DNA from: Sphingomonas sp. H160509
Lineage (GTDB): Bacteria > Pseudomonadota > Alphaproteobacteria > Sphingomonadales > Sphingomonadaceae
Assembly (NCBI RefSeq): GCF_024124765.2
Contig: NZ_JAMXSR020000002.1
Location: forward strand, 2,282,001 to 2,346,000
Length of the DNA: 64,000 bases
Reading direction: 5' to 3'
The translations under genes and the position numbers were made by a program. Below, in pieces: positions 17,461 through 30,023 of this stretch (its first letter is position 1; each line of letters starts with the position of its first letter). The notes beneath the pieces were generated by a model that was given only the letters and a program-made list of their open reading frames with translations, was not told the DNA's origin and did not search any database.

Positions 17461-19868
17461 GTGAGCGACCTCCCCCTCCCCTCGAAAACTGGTTCGCGTC
17501 GCGCGGGTGGCGGCCGCGGCGGCATCAGCTGGAGATGCTGGCGGAAGGCCGTGCTGGGCATCACGCACTGCTGGTGGCGGCAACCGGGGCGGGGAAGACG
17601 CTCGCGGGGTTCCTGCCGACGCTCGCCGAGCTGATCGAGGCGCCGACCAACGGGCTCCACACGCTGTACGTCTCGCCGCTGAAGGCGCTTGCGGTCGACG
17701 TGCAGCGCAACCTGCTGACGCCGATCGACGAGATGGGCGTCGATATTCGCGTCGAAACGCGGACCGGCGATACGCCGTCGGACCGCAAGGCGCGGCAACG
17801 GGTCAAGCCACCGCAGATCCTGCTGACGACCCCAGAGTCCCTGTCGCTCTTGCTGAGCTATCCCGACAGCATCACGATGTTCGAGAACCTCCGCACGATC
17901 GTCGTCGACGAGGTGCACGCGTTCGCGACCGGCAAGCGCGGCGACCTGTTGTCGCTGTGCATGGCGCGGTTGCAGACGATCTCGCCGGGGATGCGCCGCG
18001 TTGCGCTGTCGGCGACGGTCGCGGATGCGGACGGCTACCGCGCGTGGCTCGCGCCCGACGGCGACATCGACCAGGTCGCGATGATCCGCGGCGAGGCGGG
18101 CGCCGATCCCAACATCGCGATCCTGCTGCCCGAGGGCCGCGTGCCATGGTCGGGACATTCGGGCCGCTATGCCGCCGCGCAGGTGATGGCGGAGATCGAG
18201 GCGCACGAGACCTCGATCGTGTTCTGCAACACGCGCAGCTTGGCTGAGCTCATCTTCCAGGATCTTTGGAAGGTGAACTCGGGCAACCTCCCGATCGGCG
18301 TCCACCACGGCAGCCTCGCCAAGGAGGCGCGGCGAAAAGTCGAGAACGCGATGGCCGAGGGGAAATTGCGCGCGCTGGTCGCGACGTCGAGCCTCGATCT
18401 GGGCGTCGACTGGGGCAATGTCGATTGCGTGATCCAGATGGGCGCGCCGAAGGGGTCGTCGCGGCTGCTGCAGCGGATCGGCCGCGCCAACCACCGACTC
18501 GACGAATCGTCGCAGGCGATAGTCGTGCCGGGCAATCGCTTCGAATATCTGGAGGCGCGCGCGGCGCTCGATGCGGTCGAGGCGGGCGAACTCGATGCGG
18601 ACATCTTCCGCGTCGGCGCGCTCGACGTGCTCGCGCAGCATGTGATGGCGTGTGCGTGCGCGGCGCCGTTTCGCGAGGCCGATCTGCTCGACGAGATCCG
18701 CTCTGCGCTGCCCTATTCCGCGCTGCCGACCGAAACGTTCGAACGCGTGCTGCACTTCATCAGCGACGGCGGCTATTCGCTGAAAGCGTATGACCGGTTC
18801 AAGCGGCTGACCAAGGACGCGGACGGGACGTGGCGCGTCAGCCATCCCAAATTCATCGGCCAGCATAGGCTGAACGCGGGGATTATCGTCGAGGCGACGA
18901 TGCTCAACGTGCGGTTCGGCAATGGCCGCGTGCTGGGACGGGTCGAGGAGGCGTTCGCGGCGCAGTTGAGCCACGGCGATACGTTCTTCTTCGCCGGATT
19001 GAGCCTGGAGGTGATGAAGATCGACCTTGAGGATCTGGTGGTGCGCGCGACGTCGAAGCCGGCGCGGATCCCGACCTATGGCGGCAGCCGGATGCCGTTG
19101 TCGACCAACCTCGCCGACCGCGTCCGCGGGTTCCTCGCGCATCCGGGCGACTGGGCGCGCTTCCCCGACGACGTGCGCGAATGGCTGGAGATGCAGGCGT
19201 ATCGATCGGTGATGCCCGAGCCCGGCCAGCTGCTGGTCGAGACGTTCCCGCGCGAGGGGCGGCATTACATGGTCGCGTACAGCTTCGAAGGCTGGAACGC
19301 GCACCAGTCGCTTGGCATGCTGATCACGCGGCGGATGGAGACGCAGGGGCTCAAACCGCTCGGCTTCGTCGCCAATGATTATGCGCTGGCGGTGTACGGG
19401 CTGGAGAAGATCACCGATCCAGCGGCGCTGTTCTCGGCGGATATTCTCGAGCACGAGTTCGTCGAATGGGTGCAGCAATCGCATCTGCTCAAGCGTGCGT
19501 TTCGCGAGGTCGCGGTGATCGGCGGGCTGGTCGAGCGCCAGCATCCGGGCAAGCGCAAGACCGGCAAGCAGGTGACGTTCTCGACCGACCTGATCTACGA
19601 CGTCCTGCGCAAGTACGAGCCGACGCATCTGCTGCTGGAGGCGGCGTGGGCGGATGCGCGCGCGCGGATGACCGATGTCGGGCGGCTCGCGTCTTTGCTC
19701 GACCGTGCCGCGGCGACGATGGTGCATGTCGATCTGGAGCGCGTGACGCCGCTCGCGGTGCCGGTGCTAACGCTGATCGGGCGCGAGAAGATCTCGACGA
19801 ACAGTTCGGACGATGCGCTGCTGATCGAGGCGGAAGCGATGATCGCGGACGCGATGCGGCCGGATTGA
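17461..19868 (+). CDS. Ligase-associated DNA damage response DEXH-box helicase (Lhr-like; frameshift near start)
   Basis: About 800 residues of SF2 helicase: Walker A LLVAATGAGKTLAG, Ia TLYVSPLKALAVD, Ib LLTTPESL, DEVH box IVVDEVHAF, SAT motif ALSATV, IVFCNTRSLAEL, LVATSSLDLGVDWG and motif VI LQRIGRANHR, then an Lhr-type winged helix/DUF4145-like C-terminal region. It is the motor of the ligase-linked repair set. The N-terminus VSDLPLPLENWFASRGWRP is split by one missing C in the C runs at 17472-17481, so the unbroken frame begins at 17535. GTG 17461 is the likely start; ATG 17437 is an alternative. Confidence 0.9.
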
Positions 19869-19877
19869 GCTATTTTT

Positions 19878-20005
19878 GATCCTCCCCCGCCAGGGGGAGG
19901 TGGCTGGCACTTGCCAGACGGAGGGGGAGGTAAGGGAAACGGTTGTTGCGTATTCCTCCCCCTCCGTCGCCTACGGCGCCACCTCCCCCTCGCGGGGGGG
20001 AGGAT
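19878..20005. repeat. Inverted repeat, family A
   Basis: A second copy of the element at 3421-3544: GATCCTCCCCCGCCAGGGGG at the left end and its mirror at the right, with GACGGAGGGGGAGGTAAGGG and its counterpart inside. It lies after the helicase gene and before the retropepsin gene. Confidence 0.85.
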
Positions 20006-20075
20006 TTCAGAATAGCTTCGACCCTCCCCAAACGAACGGTTGCTTGCCCGCAATATCAGGCGCAGCATTTGCAGC

Positions 20076-21059
20076 ATGCGCAGGTGGCTAGCCCCTCTAC
20101 TGCTAGTTATCGCCGCCCAAGCTAGCGCTCAGGACGCAGCCTCTCCACGCTCCAATGCTGCACCTCCGCCCAGCGCAGCATCGGCAATAGAACCCGACCC
20201 CGCCACGCTGCTGTTCGGTGACGATCAGGCCCGGATGACGGTGCCGGTCACGATCGCCGGCGCAGGACCGTTCGCGTTCGTCGTCGATACTGGCGCCCAG
20301 CGGACCGTCATCGCGCGCGAACTCGCCGCAACGCTAGGCCTGGCGCCAGGCCGCATCGTCCGCGTGACCGGCATGACCGGATCGAGCGCGATCGGCACCG
20401 TCGTCATCCCCTCGCTGAAGGTCAGCGTGATCGGCAGTGCGGCGATCGAGGCGCCGGCGATCAGCGCGATCAATCTCGGCGCGCGCGGGCTGCTCGGAAT
20501 CGATGCGTTGCAGGCCCACGCGGTGGGAATCGACTTCGACACCAACACGATGACCGTCACGCCCTCGCGCAAACGGCAGAGCCGCGAGCGCACGAGCCCA
20601 GACGAGATCGTCATCCGGGCGCGCAGCCTGTTCGGGCAGCTCGTCGTCACCGACGCCTATTGCAACGGCATCCGCATCCGCGTGATCCTCGACACCGGTA
20701 CATCGATCAGCATGGCCAATGCCGCGCTCCGCCGGAAGGTGACGCGCAAGGGACTGGGCAGCGCGGGGTCAGCGCAGCCCGTGTCGCTGACCGGCGTCAC
20801 CGGCGAGACCGTGGTCGCCGACTATACGACGATCGACCGCGTCACGATCGGCAGCCTGACGCTCGGCGACCTGCCCGTGGCGTTCACCGCAGTCGATGCA
20901 CCGCCGTTCCGCCTGTTCGGCCTTGCCGAGCGGCCGGCGATGCTGCTCGGGATGGACGTGCTGCAACTGTTCCGCCGCGTCGACATCGATTTCGCCAACC
21001 GTGAGGTACGGCTCACCTTGCCACGTGAGACGCGCCGTCGTGGCGAGCTGCGCCGCTGA
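20076..21059 (+). CDS. Secreted protein with two retropepsin-like aspartic protease domains
   Basis: 327 residues from ATG 20076, chosen because it begins the signal peptide MRRWLAPLLLVIAAQASAQD. Two retropepsin-like halves follow. The first has FVVDTGAQRTVIA (catalytic DTG) and ARGLLGIDALQ; the second has VILDTGTSISMANA and PAMLLGMDVLQLF. Retroviral-type aspartic proteases work as dimers of one DTG each, so a tandem protein could form its own active site. It is predicted to act in the periplasm; the substrate is unknown. The next gene starts 59 bp downstream on the same strand. Confidence 0.88.
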   Translation: MRRWLAPLLLVIAAQASAQDAASPRSNAAPPPSAASAIEPDPATLLFGDDQARMTVPVTIAGAGPFAFVVDTGAQRTVIARELAATLGLAPGRIVRVTGMTGSSAIGTVVIPSLKVSVIGSAAIEAPAISAINLGARGLLGIDALQAHAVGIDFDTNTMTVTPSRKRQSRERTSPDEIVIRARSLFGQLVVTDAYCNGIRIRVILDTGTSISMANAALRRKVTRKGLGSAGSAQPVSLTGVTGETVVADYTTIDRVTIGSLTLGDLPVAFTAVDAPPFRLFGLAERPAMLLGMDVLQLFRRVDIDFANREVRLTLPRETRRRGELRR

Positions 21060-21118
21060 GGTTGCGTCCTGGTGCGTTCGCTGCAACTCTCCCGCCTGAA
21101 ACGAAAAAGGGGACGACG

Positions 21119-22527
21119 ATGCGCGCGACTGGCTGGCTACTCACGGCGGCAATCCTCACGACACCCGTGACAACGGCGCTCTCCGCACAGGCGCAGTCGC
21201 GGCCCGACCAGAAGGCGTTTCTCGGGCTCTACAAGGAGCTGGTCGAGACCAACACGACCATATCCTCTGGCAGTTGCACGCAGGCCGCGGCACAGATCGG
21301 CGCGCGTCTGAAGACCGCGGGCTATGCGGACGCCGACATCACCTATTTCTCAGTGCCCGAGCATCCCAAGGATGGCGGGCTGGTCGCGGTGCTGAAGGGA
21401 TCGGACGCTTCGATCAAGCCGATGCTGCTGCTCGCGCATCTCGACGTGGTCGAGGCCAAGCGCGAGGATTGGGTGCGCGATCCGTTCAAGCTGATCGAGG
21501 AAGGCGGCTATTATTACGCGCGCGGCACCGTCGACGACAAGGCACAGGCGGCGATCTGGTCCGACGCGATGATCCGCTTCAAGACGAGCGGGTACAAGCC
21601 GAAGCGGACGATCAAGCTCGCGCTCACCTGCGGCGAGGAGACGACGTTCGCGTGGAACGGCGCGCAGTATCTGGCGAAGTCCAAGCCCGACCTGATCGCG
21701 GCGGAGTTCGCGCTGAACGAGGGCGGCGGCGGGCGGCTGGACGACAATGGCAAGCGCCAGTTGCTGGCGATCCAGGTCGGCGAGAAGGCTGCGCAGAACT
21801 ACACGTTCCTAGCCACCAATCCAGGCGGGCACAGCTCGCAGCCGATCCCGGAGAACGCGATCTACGAGCTCGCCGATGCGGTGAAGGCGGTACAGGGCTA
21901 CGAGTTTCCGGTGAAGTTCACCGACACGACCAAGGCGTTCTTTGCGGCGAGCGCGAAAGCGATGCCGGGCGAGATGGGGGAGGCGATCACGCGGTTGCTC
22001 GCCAATCCGGAGGACAAGGCGGCGGATGCGATCGTCAGCCGCGACAAGGCGATGCACTCGACGCTCCGGACGACCTGCGTGGCGACGTTGCTGAGCGCGG
22101 GGCATGCAGAGAACGCGCTGCCGCAGCGCGCGACTGCGAACATCAACTGCCGGATCTTTCCGGGGAGACGGTGGATGCCACGCTCGCCAAGCTGAAGGAA
22201 CTGGCGGGGGCGAAGGTGACGGTGACCGCGAACCAGCCGGTGCGGCCGACCGCGATCCCGCCGATGCTCGATCCCAAGATCATGGGGCCGGTGACCAAGG
22301 TTGCGACCAAGCACTTCCCCGGCCTGCCGATCCTGCCGCTGATGTCGACGGGGGCGACCGACGGGATCTTCTTCGAGGCGATCGGGATCCCGGTTTATGG
22401 GGCTCCGGGCGTGTTCATCGACAAGGACATGGGGGGTATTCATGGCCTCAACGAACGCATCCGGGTCGCTTCGCTGTATGACGGCCGGGATTACCTCTTC
22501 GACTTGGTTAAGGCGTTTGCGGGGTGA
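21119..22527 (+). CDS. M20-family metallopeptidase, secreted (frameshift in this sequence)
   Basis: About 470 residues with a signal peptide (MRATGWLLTAAILTTPVTTA ... SAQAQ). M20 zinc-site residues are visible: LLLAHLDVVEA (His, Asp), GTVDDKAQAAI (Asp), CGEETTFAWNG (Glu-Glu), and a late MSTGATDGIFF/GIHGLNERI (His). A dimerisation lid lies between. It is probably an aminoacylase/dipeptidase of periplasmic peptides. The frame shifts at GGGG near 22161-22164; one added base joins NCRIFPG to ETVDATLAKLKELAG. Downstream lies a tandem repeat that includes a decayed copy of this gene's 3' end. Confidence 0.88.
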
Positions 22528-22534
22528 GCGTCTT

Positions 22535-22687
22535 TTCCCTCGCCCCTTCGGGGGAGGGGGAGGGAGGAGCCGTAGGCGACGGAAGGGTGACGGGCGTGGG
22601 GCTCGGGACGGCGCATCCCAACGCCCCTCTCCCTTCCCACGGCAAGCGCCGCGGGCCCCTTCCCTCTCCCCGTAGGGGCGAGGGAGT
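22535..22687. repeat. Repeat, family B, copy 1
   Basis: It starts TTCCCTCGCCCCTTCGGGGG and ends CTCCCCGTAGGGGCGAGGGA, the mirror form, with an inner CGGAAGGG/CCCTTCC pair. The second, nearly identical copy begins exactly 210 bp later. It lies between the convergent M20 and kup genes. Confidence 0.85.
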
Positions 22688-22696
22688 TTAGACGTC

Positions 22697-22736
22697 CGGG
22701 TTATATGTTCGATCTGGTGGAGGCGTTTGCTGGGTC
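22697..22736 (+). pseudogene. Decayed 3' end of a second M20 peptidase gene
   Basis: Reading from 22698, the codons give GYMFDLVEAFAGS, nearly the same as the last residues of the M20 gene just upstream (DYLFDLVKAFAG, stop). The two tails are 210 bp apart, the same spacing as the two family-B repeat copies that follow each of them. The simplest reading is that two tandem M20 paralogues once stood here and one was deleted, leaving only its last codons. Confidence 0.6.
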
Positions 22737-22744
22737 ACGAGGCC

Positions 22745-22899
22745 TTCCCTCGCCCCTTCGGGGGAGGGGGAGCGAGGAGCCTTAGGCGACGGAAGGGAGA
22801 GGGGGCTTGGGGCTCGGGACGGTGCGTCCCAACGCCCCTCTCCCTTCCCACGGCAAGCGCCGCGGGCCCCTTCCCTCTCCCCGGGGGGGGGCGAGGGAG
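22745..22899. repeat. Repeat, family B, copy 2
   Basis: A near-identical second copy of the element at 22535-22687, with a few substitutions and a longer G run at its right end. It abuts the 3' end of kup. Confidence 0.85.
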
Positions 22900-22929
22900 T
22901 ACGCGCTAACCGCCCGCCCCGCCCTCGGC

Positions 22930-24903
22930 TTACACTGTGACCTGTTCGCCTAGTTCGAGCACCTTGCCGGGCGGGATCTTCAGGAAGTCAGTGGGGTCGC
23001 TCGCATTCCGCTGCAGGAACAGGAAGATCCGGTCCTGCCACGGCGGCATGCCCTTTTCCGCATCGGGTTTCAGCGTGTTGCGACCGATGAAGAACGAGGT
23101 GCGCATCGGGTCGAGCCCGAGTTGCTCGGTCTTGTTGCCGACGCCGAGATCGCGGGGCACGTCGGGGGATTCCATGAAGCCGTATGTCAGCACGACGATC
23201 GAGAAATTGTCGTCGACGCGTTCCACTTTCGCGCGGGACGCTTCGTCGACGAACGGACGGTCCGCGGTGCGGATGCTGACGATCAGGTTGCGCTCGTGGA
23301 GCACCTTGTTGTGCTTGAGATTGTGCAGCAGCGCACCCGGCGTCGCGTGCGGATTGCCGGTCAGGAACACCGCGGTGCCCGAGACGCGTTCGGGCGGGCG
23401 CTTCTCCAGCGCGGCGGCGAGATCGCTCAGCGGGATGCTCTGGCGCTTCTCGAACGCGCTGACGATCTTCTTGCCGCGCACCCAGGTGAAGATGATCAGC
23501 CCGATCGCGGCGGCGATGACCAGCGGTACCCAGCCACCCTCGATCACGCGGAGGATGTTCGCGCCGAAGAAGATCAGGTCGAGCGTCAGGAACGGCAGGA
23601 TCGCCGCCAGCGCGAGTGGGCGCGACCAGTTCCAGCGGTGGCGGACGACGATATACGCCAGCAAGGTGGTGACGACCATCGTGCCGGTCACCGCGATGCC
23701 GTACGCCGCCGCCATCGCCGACGACGTCTTGAACTGGATCACCAGCACCAGCACGCCGATCAGCAACAGCCAGTTGATCGCCGGCAAGTAAATCTGGCCG
23801 GCGAACACCGCGGAGGTCTGGCGGATGCGCAGCCGCGGGAGCAGGCCGAGCTGGATCGCCTGCTGCGTCAGCGAGAACGCGCCGGTGATGACCGCCTGGC
23901 TGGCGATGACGGTCGCGAAGCCGGCGAGGATGATCAGCGCCGGACGCAGCGACTCGGGCGCCATCAGGAAGAACCAGTCCTGATTGACGAACGGCACGCC
24001 GCGCGCCGCCGCCTCCTCGAGCCGCGACAAAGCGAATGCGCCCTGCCCGAGATAGTTGAGCGCGAGCGCCGGGAATACCAGGAAGAACCAGCCGATCCGG
24101 ATCGGCAGCTTGCCGAAATGGCCCATGTCGGCGGTCAGCGCCTCGGCCCCGGTGACGGTGAGGAACACCGCGCCGAGCACGAACAGCCCGGTGACGCCGT
24201 GCGTCGCGAGGAACGAGATGCCGTAGGTCGGCAGGAACACGCGGACGATCGAGGGCTCGTCGGCGATATGCCAGATGCCGAGCGCACCGATCGCCACGAA
24301 CCAGAGGATGCAGACCGGGCCGAACAGCTTCGATACCTGCGCCGTGCCGCGCGACTGGATCAGGAACAGCCCGATCAGGATGGCGATCGTCAGCGCACGG
24401 ACGACGCCTTCGTTGAAGATGTGCGCGGCGCTCGGGATCGTCCGCAGGCCCTCCATCGCCGACAGCACTGACAGCGCCGGCGTGATGATTGCATCGCCGT
24501 AGAACAGCGATGCGCCCGCCGCGCCGAGCACGATCGCGATCCGCGACCGCATCCCGAGCGCACGACGGGCGAGCGCGGCCAGCGCTAGTACGCCGCCCTC
24601 GCCCTGGTTGTCGGCGCGCATCAGGAAGATGACGTATTTGACGGTGACGACGAGGAACAACGACCAGAGCGCGAGGCTCAGCACGCCGAGGATCTCAGTC
24701 GGATCGATGCCGCCTGCGGACGTCTGGCCGAGCGCCTCGCGGAACGCGTAGAGCGGGCTGGTGCCGATATCGCCGAACACCACGCCGATCGCGCCGACGG
24801 TCAGCGCGGCGAGTGCGGGGTGCGGATGCAGATGCGCCGCTGACAGATCGCCAGGCGTTTCCGGTACAGCGGCAGTTTGGGGTGTTCCGGCGACGGACGT
24901 CAT
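22930..24903 (-). CDS. kup: Kup-type potassium uptake transporter
   Basis: 657 residues with about twelve membrane helices and a C-terminal cytoplasmic domain, the KUP/HAK layout. Signatures include GAIGVVFGDIGTSPLYAFRE near the N-terminus, LMRADNQGEGG, GASLFYGDAIITPALSVLS, TGAEALTADMGHFG and NYLGQGA. It imports K+ driven by the proton gradient. ATG 24903 (MTSVAGTPQTAAVPETPGD) was chosen; a much longer upstream frame is antisense to pdeM and not real. It is divergent from pdeM and convergent with the M20 gene across the family-B repeats. Confidence 0.95.
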   Translation of the reverse strand: MTSVAGTPQTAAVPETPGDLSAAHLHPHPALAALTVGAIGVVFGDIGTSPLYAFREALGQTSAGGIDPTEILGVLSLALWSLFLVVTVKYVIFLMRADNQGEGGVLALAALARRALGMRSRIAIVLGAAGASLFYGDAIITPALSVLSAMEGLRTIPSAAHIFNEGVVRALTIAILIGLFLIQSRGTAQVSKLFGPVCILWFVAIGALGIWHIADEPSIVRVFLPTYGISFLATHGVTGLFVLGAVFLTVTGAEALTADMGHFGKLPIRIGWFFLVFPALALNYLGQGAFALSRLEEAAARGVPFVNQDWFFLMAPESLRPALIILAGFATVIASQAVITGAFSLTQQAIQLGLLPRLRIRQTSAVFAGQIYLPAINWLLLIGVLVLVIQFKTSSAMAAAYGIAVTGTMVVTTLLAYIVVRHRWNWSRPLALAAILPFLTLDLIFFGANILRVIEGGWVPLVIAAAIGLIIFTWVRGKKIVSAFEKRQSIPLSDLAAALEKRPPERVSGTAVFLTGNPHATPGALLHNLKHNKVLHERNLIVSIRTADRPFVDEASRAKVERVDDNFSIVVLTYGFMESPDVPRDLGVGNKTEQLGLDPMRTSFFIGRNTLKPDAEKGMPPWQDRIFLFLQRNASDPTDFLKIPPGKVLELGEQVTV

Positions 24904-25029
24904 GGCGCGAAGAGCGCTCCTCCTGAGGGGACGGCGCGCTTTACGCCGATTGGGGGGCATGCGCAAGCCCCACCCGGTTCGCGACGATGGCGGCTTGATT
25001 CGGTGCGGCGGGGGCGGCATGGCGGGCGG

Positions 25030-25692
25030 ATGGTTCCCTTTTCGTTCGGCGGGCATGCGCTTCTGGCGTTGGCGCAAGGCGCGCTGTTCTGGCCGGAGCG
25101 GCGTGCGCTGCTGGTCGCCGACCTGCATTTCGAGAAGGCGAGCTGGTTCGCGAAACGCGGCCAGATGCTGCCGCCGTATGATTCGATCGCGACGCTGGCC
25201 GATCTCACCGCGCTGGTCGCCGCGACCGGCGCGCGCGAAGTCTGGTGCCTGGGTGACAGCTTCCACGACAGCGAGGGGTGCGAGCGGCTGCCGCAGCGCG
25301 CGCAGGACATGCTGCGGGCGATGACCGACGGGACGCGCTGGACGTGGATCACGGGCAATCACGATCCGGCTATCCTCGATCGGTGTGGCGGGGACGTCGT
25401 CGACGAGGTCGTCGTCGATGGACTGGTGCTGCGGCATGAAGCGGACCGGGCGGAGACGCGACCGGAACTGTCTGGGCATTTCCACCCGAAGTTGCGGTTG
25501 CGCGTGCGGGGGAAGCAGGTGGCGCGGCGGTGTTTCGTGGCAACCGCGACGAAGCTGATTTTGCCTGCTTTCGGGTCGCTGACTGGCGGGTTGGATGTGG
25601 ACCATCCGGAGATCGTGCGTGCGGTTGGGGTTGGCGCCGAGGCTATGGTGCCAGTGGCGGACCGGATGCTGCGGTTCCCGGTTGCTGCCTGA
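25030..25692 (+). CDS. pdeM: Ligase-associated DNA damage response endonuclease PdeM
   Basis: 220 residues of calcineurin-like metallophosphoesterase. Metal-binding motifs: LLVADLHFEKASWF (D-x-H), VWCLGDSFHD (GD), WITGNHDPAI (GNHD), LRHEA and the final SGHFHPKLRLR (GHxH). These match PdeM proteins that accompany the bacterial Lhr helicase and ATP-dependent ligase. It is predicted to cut or trim DNA in repair. In many genomes pdeM sits beside the helicase gene; here it is 5 kb away, next to kup. Confidence 0.92.
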   Translation: MVPFSFGGHALLALAQGALFWPERRALLVADLHFEKASWFAKRGQMLPPYDSIATLADLTALVAATGAREVWCLGDSFHDSEGCERLPQRAQDMLRAMTDGTRWTWITGNHDPAILDRCGGDVVDEVVVDGLVLRHEADRAETRPELSGHFHPKLRLRVRGKQVARRCFVATATKLILPAFGSLTGGLDVDHPEIVRAVGVGAEAMVPVADRMLRFPVAA

Positions 25693-25718
25693 CGTTTGTC
25701 GCCGGGCAAGTAGATAGA

Positions 25719-25828
25719 CCACCACCCCGACGGAGGCCGAAGTCCAATTGCGGGCCGCTTATAACGGAGGTTCGTCCGCCGTTACTTCAACCTTTCCAAT
25801 TGGGCGCCGGCCTTCGCCGGAGTGGTGG
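25719..25828. repeat. Inverted repeat, family C
   Basis: The left arm, CACCACCCCGACGGAGGCCG, and the right arm, ending GCCTTCGCCGGAGTGGTGG, pair at most positions, with CCAATTG/CAATTGG inside. It lies between the convergent pdeM and msrA genes. Confidence 0.8.
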
Positions 25829-25848
25829 CCATCCTAAGAAGGTCGCCC

Positions 25849-26508
25849 TCAGCTAGAAATCGTCGGAAACGCGGCGCGGAAGGCGGCCACCTTCGGCTTG
25901 TCCCACATCACGACATACGGATGCGTCGGGTTCCGATCGTAGAAATTCTGATGATACGCCTCGGCCGGATAGAACGTCCCGGTTTCCAGCTTCGTCACGA
26001 TTGGCCCGGAGAACGCATGCGTCGCGCCGAGCTGCGCGATGTATGCGCGCGCGACCTGCGCCTGGGCGGGCGACTGCGGGAAGATCGCCGAGCGGTAGCT
26101 AGTGCCGCTGTCGGGTCCCTGGCGGTTCAGCGTCGTCGGGTCATGCGCGATCGAAAAATAGACGCGGAGCAGCGTGCCGTAGCTCACCACACGGGGGTCG
26201 TAGGCGATCTTGATGGCTTCGGCATGCTTCGTCGTCTCGGCGGAGACCTGATCGTAGGTCGCGGTCGCCTTCGTACCGCCGGCATAGCCGGTCGTGACCG
26301 CCTTGACGCCCTTCATATGCTCGAACACCGCTTCCATCGTCCAGAAGCAGCCGCCCGCTAACACCGCGGTCTGGATACCGGGCGCGGCGGGAAGGTCGGT
26401 CTTGACGGCGGGGATCACGACGGCGCGGGCGCCTTGCGCGGTGCCGGTGGCAATAAACGCACCGGCGATACCGATGGCGGCGAGCGTGGCGAGAAGCGGC
26501 TTTTTCAT
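25849..26508 (-). CDS. msrA: Peptide-methionine (S)-S-oxide reductase MsrA, exported
   Basis: About 220 residues. A signal peptide (MKKPLLATLAAIGIAGAFIA, TGTAQ) precedes an MsrA domain with the catalytic [19 protein letters not shown], the GTSYRSAIFPQ strand and the FYPAEAYHQNFY motif. It reduces methionine-S-sulfoxide in exported proteins. The ATG at 26508 fits the signal peptide better than the one at 26520. A second MsrA domain, fused to MsrB and lacking a signal, is encoded at 45309, so this genome has separate periplasmic and cytoplasmic repair. Confidence 0.93.
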   Translation of the reverse strand: MKKPLLATLAAIGIAGAFIATGTAQGARAVVIPAVKTDLPAAPGIQTAVLAGGCFWTMEAVFEHMKGVKAVTTGYAGGTKATATYDQVSAETTKHAEAIKIAYDPRVVSYGTLLRVYFSIAHDPTTLNRQGPDSGTSYRSAIFPQSPAQAQVARAYIAQLGATHAFSGPIVTKLETGTFYPAEAYHQNFYDRNPTHPYVVMWDKPKVAAFRAAFPTISS

Positions 26509-26571
26509 GTTTTGATACATGGGGTTGCGCTTGCGCTTCGCCAGGCCGTCGCCGCAGTTATCAGGTGGCGG

Positions 26572-26721
26572 TTATCGCGCCGTGGCGGAGGCGCTGTGCT
26601 CGAAATGGCTGGCGAAGGTCTGGCGGGCTTCGGCGGGCTGCAGCGCGAGCAAGCCGATGGCGCCGAGGACGAAACCGCCGCTGAACTGCCAGAAGAAACT
26701 CGACTTTACGATGCTGCGCAT
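26572..26721 (-). CDS. Small single-pass membrane protein
   Basis: 49 residues, MRSIVKSSFFWQFSGGFVLG at the start, then AIGLLALQPAEA and a polar tail. One hydrophobic segment (residues about 8-28) after basic residues suggests an inner-membrane anchor or a signal peptide with a short mature part. It is followed on the same strand, after about 60 bp, by the periplasmic msrA. The family is not recognised. The opposite strand is also open here, but only this strand gives a sensible membrane protein. Confidence 0.55.
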   Translation of the reverse strand: MRSIVKSSFFWQFSGGFVLGAIGLLALQPAEARQTFASHFEHSASATAR

Positions 26722-26932
26722 GATGCGATCCCAATGAAACCCAGTGATGGCGCCGACCGGATAGGTCAGCGTCAGTTACGGACCGGCATGTCGTAGAGAT
26801 GCCGGCCAACCACAATGTCGTTTTTAGAAACTCTCGATTAACGCGCCGTGGCCGATGCGTTCATCGTGCAGCAGGCATCGCCCGACAGCGTTGCCGGGAG
26901 ATGTCGCCGCATGTCTCGAATGTTGCCGACGT

Positions 26933-29943
<3,011 letters not shown>

Positions 29944-30023
29944 CGTCGCGACTGTTGCACGGAGCGCGAGGCAAACCGCAAGCGGCGATTGCTCCTACGG
30001 GCGCGCTATCCTATTTCGAGGGC

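Noticed and set aside
17211..19727. 838-codon open frame on the minus strand, antisense to the helicase gene
   Set aside because: The plus strand encodes a full set of SF2 helicase motifs; the minus frame is Arg/His-rich with no family, a usual by-product of high-GC codon bias.
22930..25725. Kup frame extended upstream to 25725
   Set aside because: The extension is antisense to pdeM, which has complete phosphoesterase motifs; kup starts at 24903.
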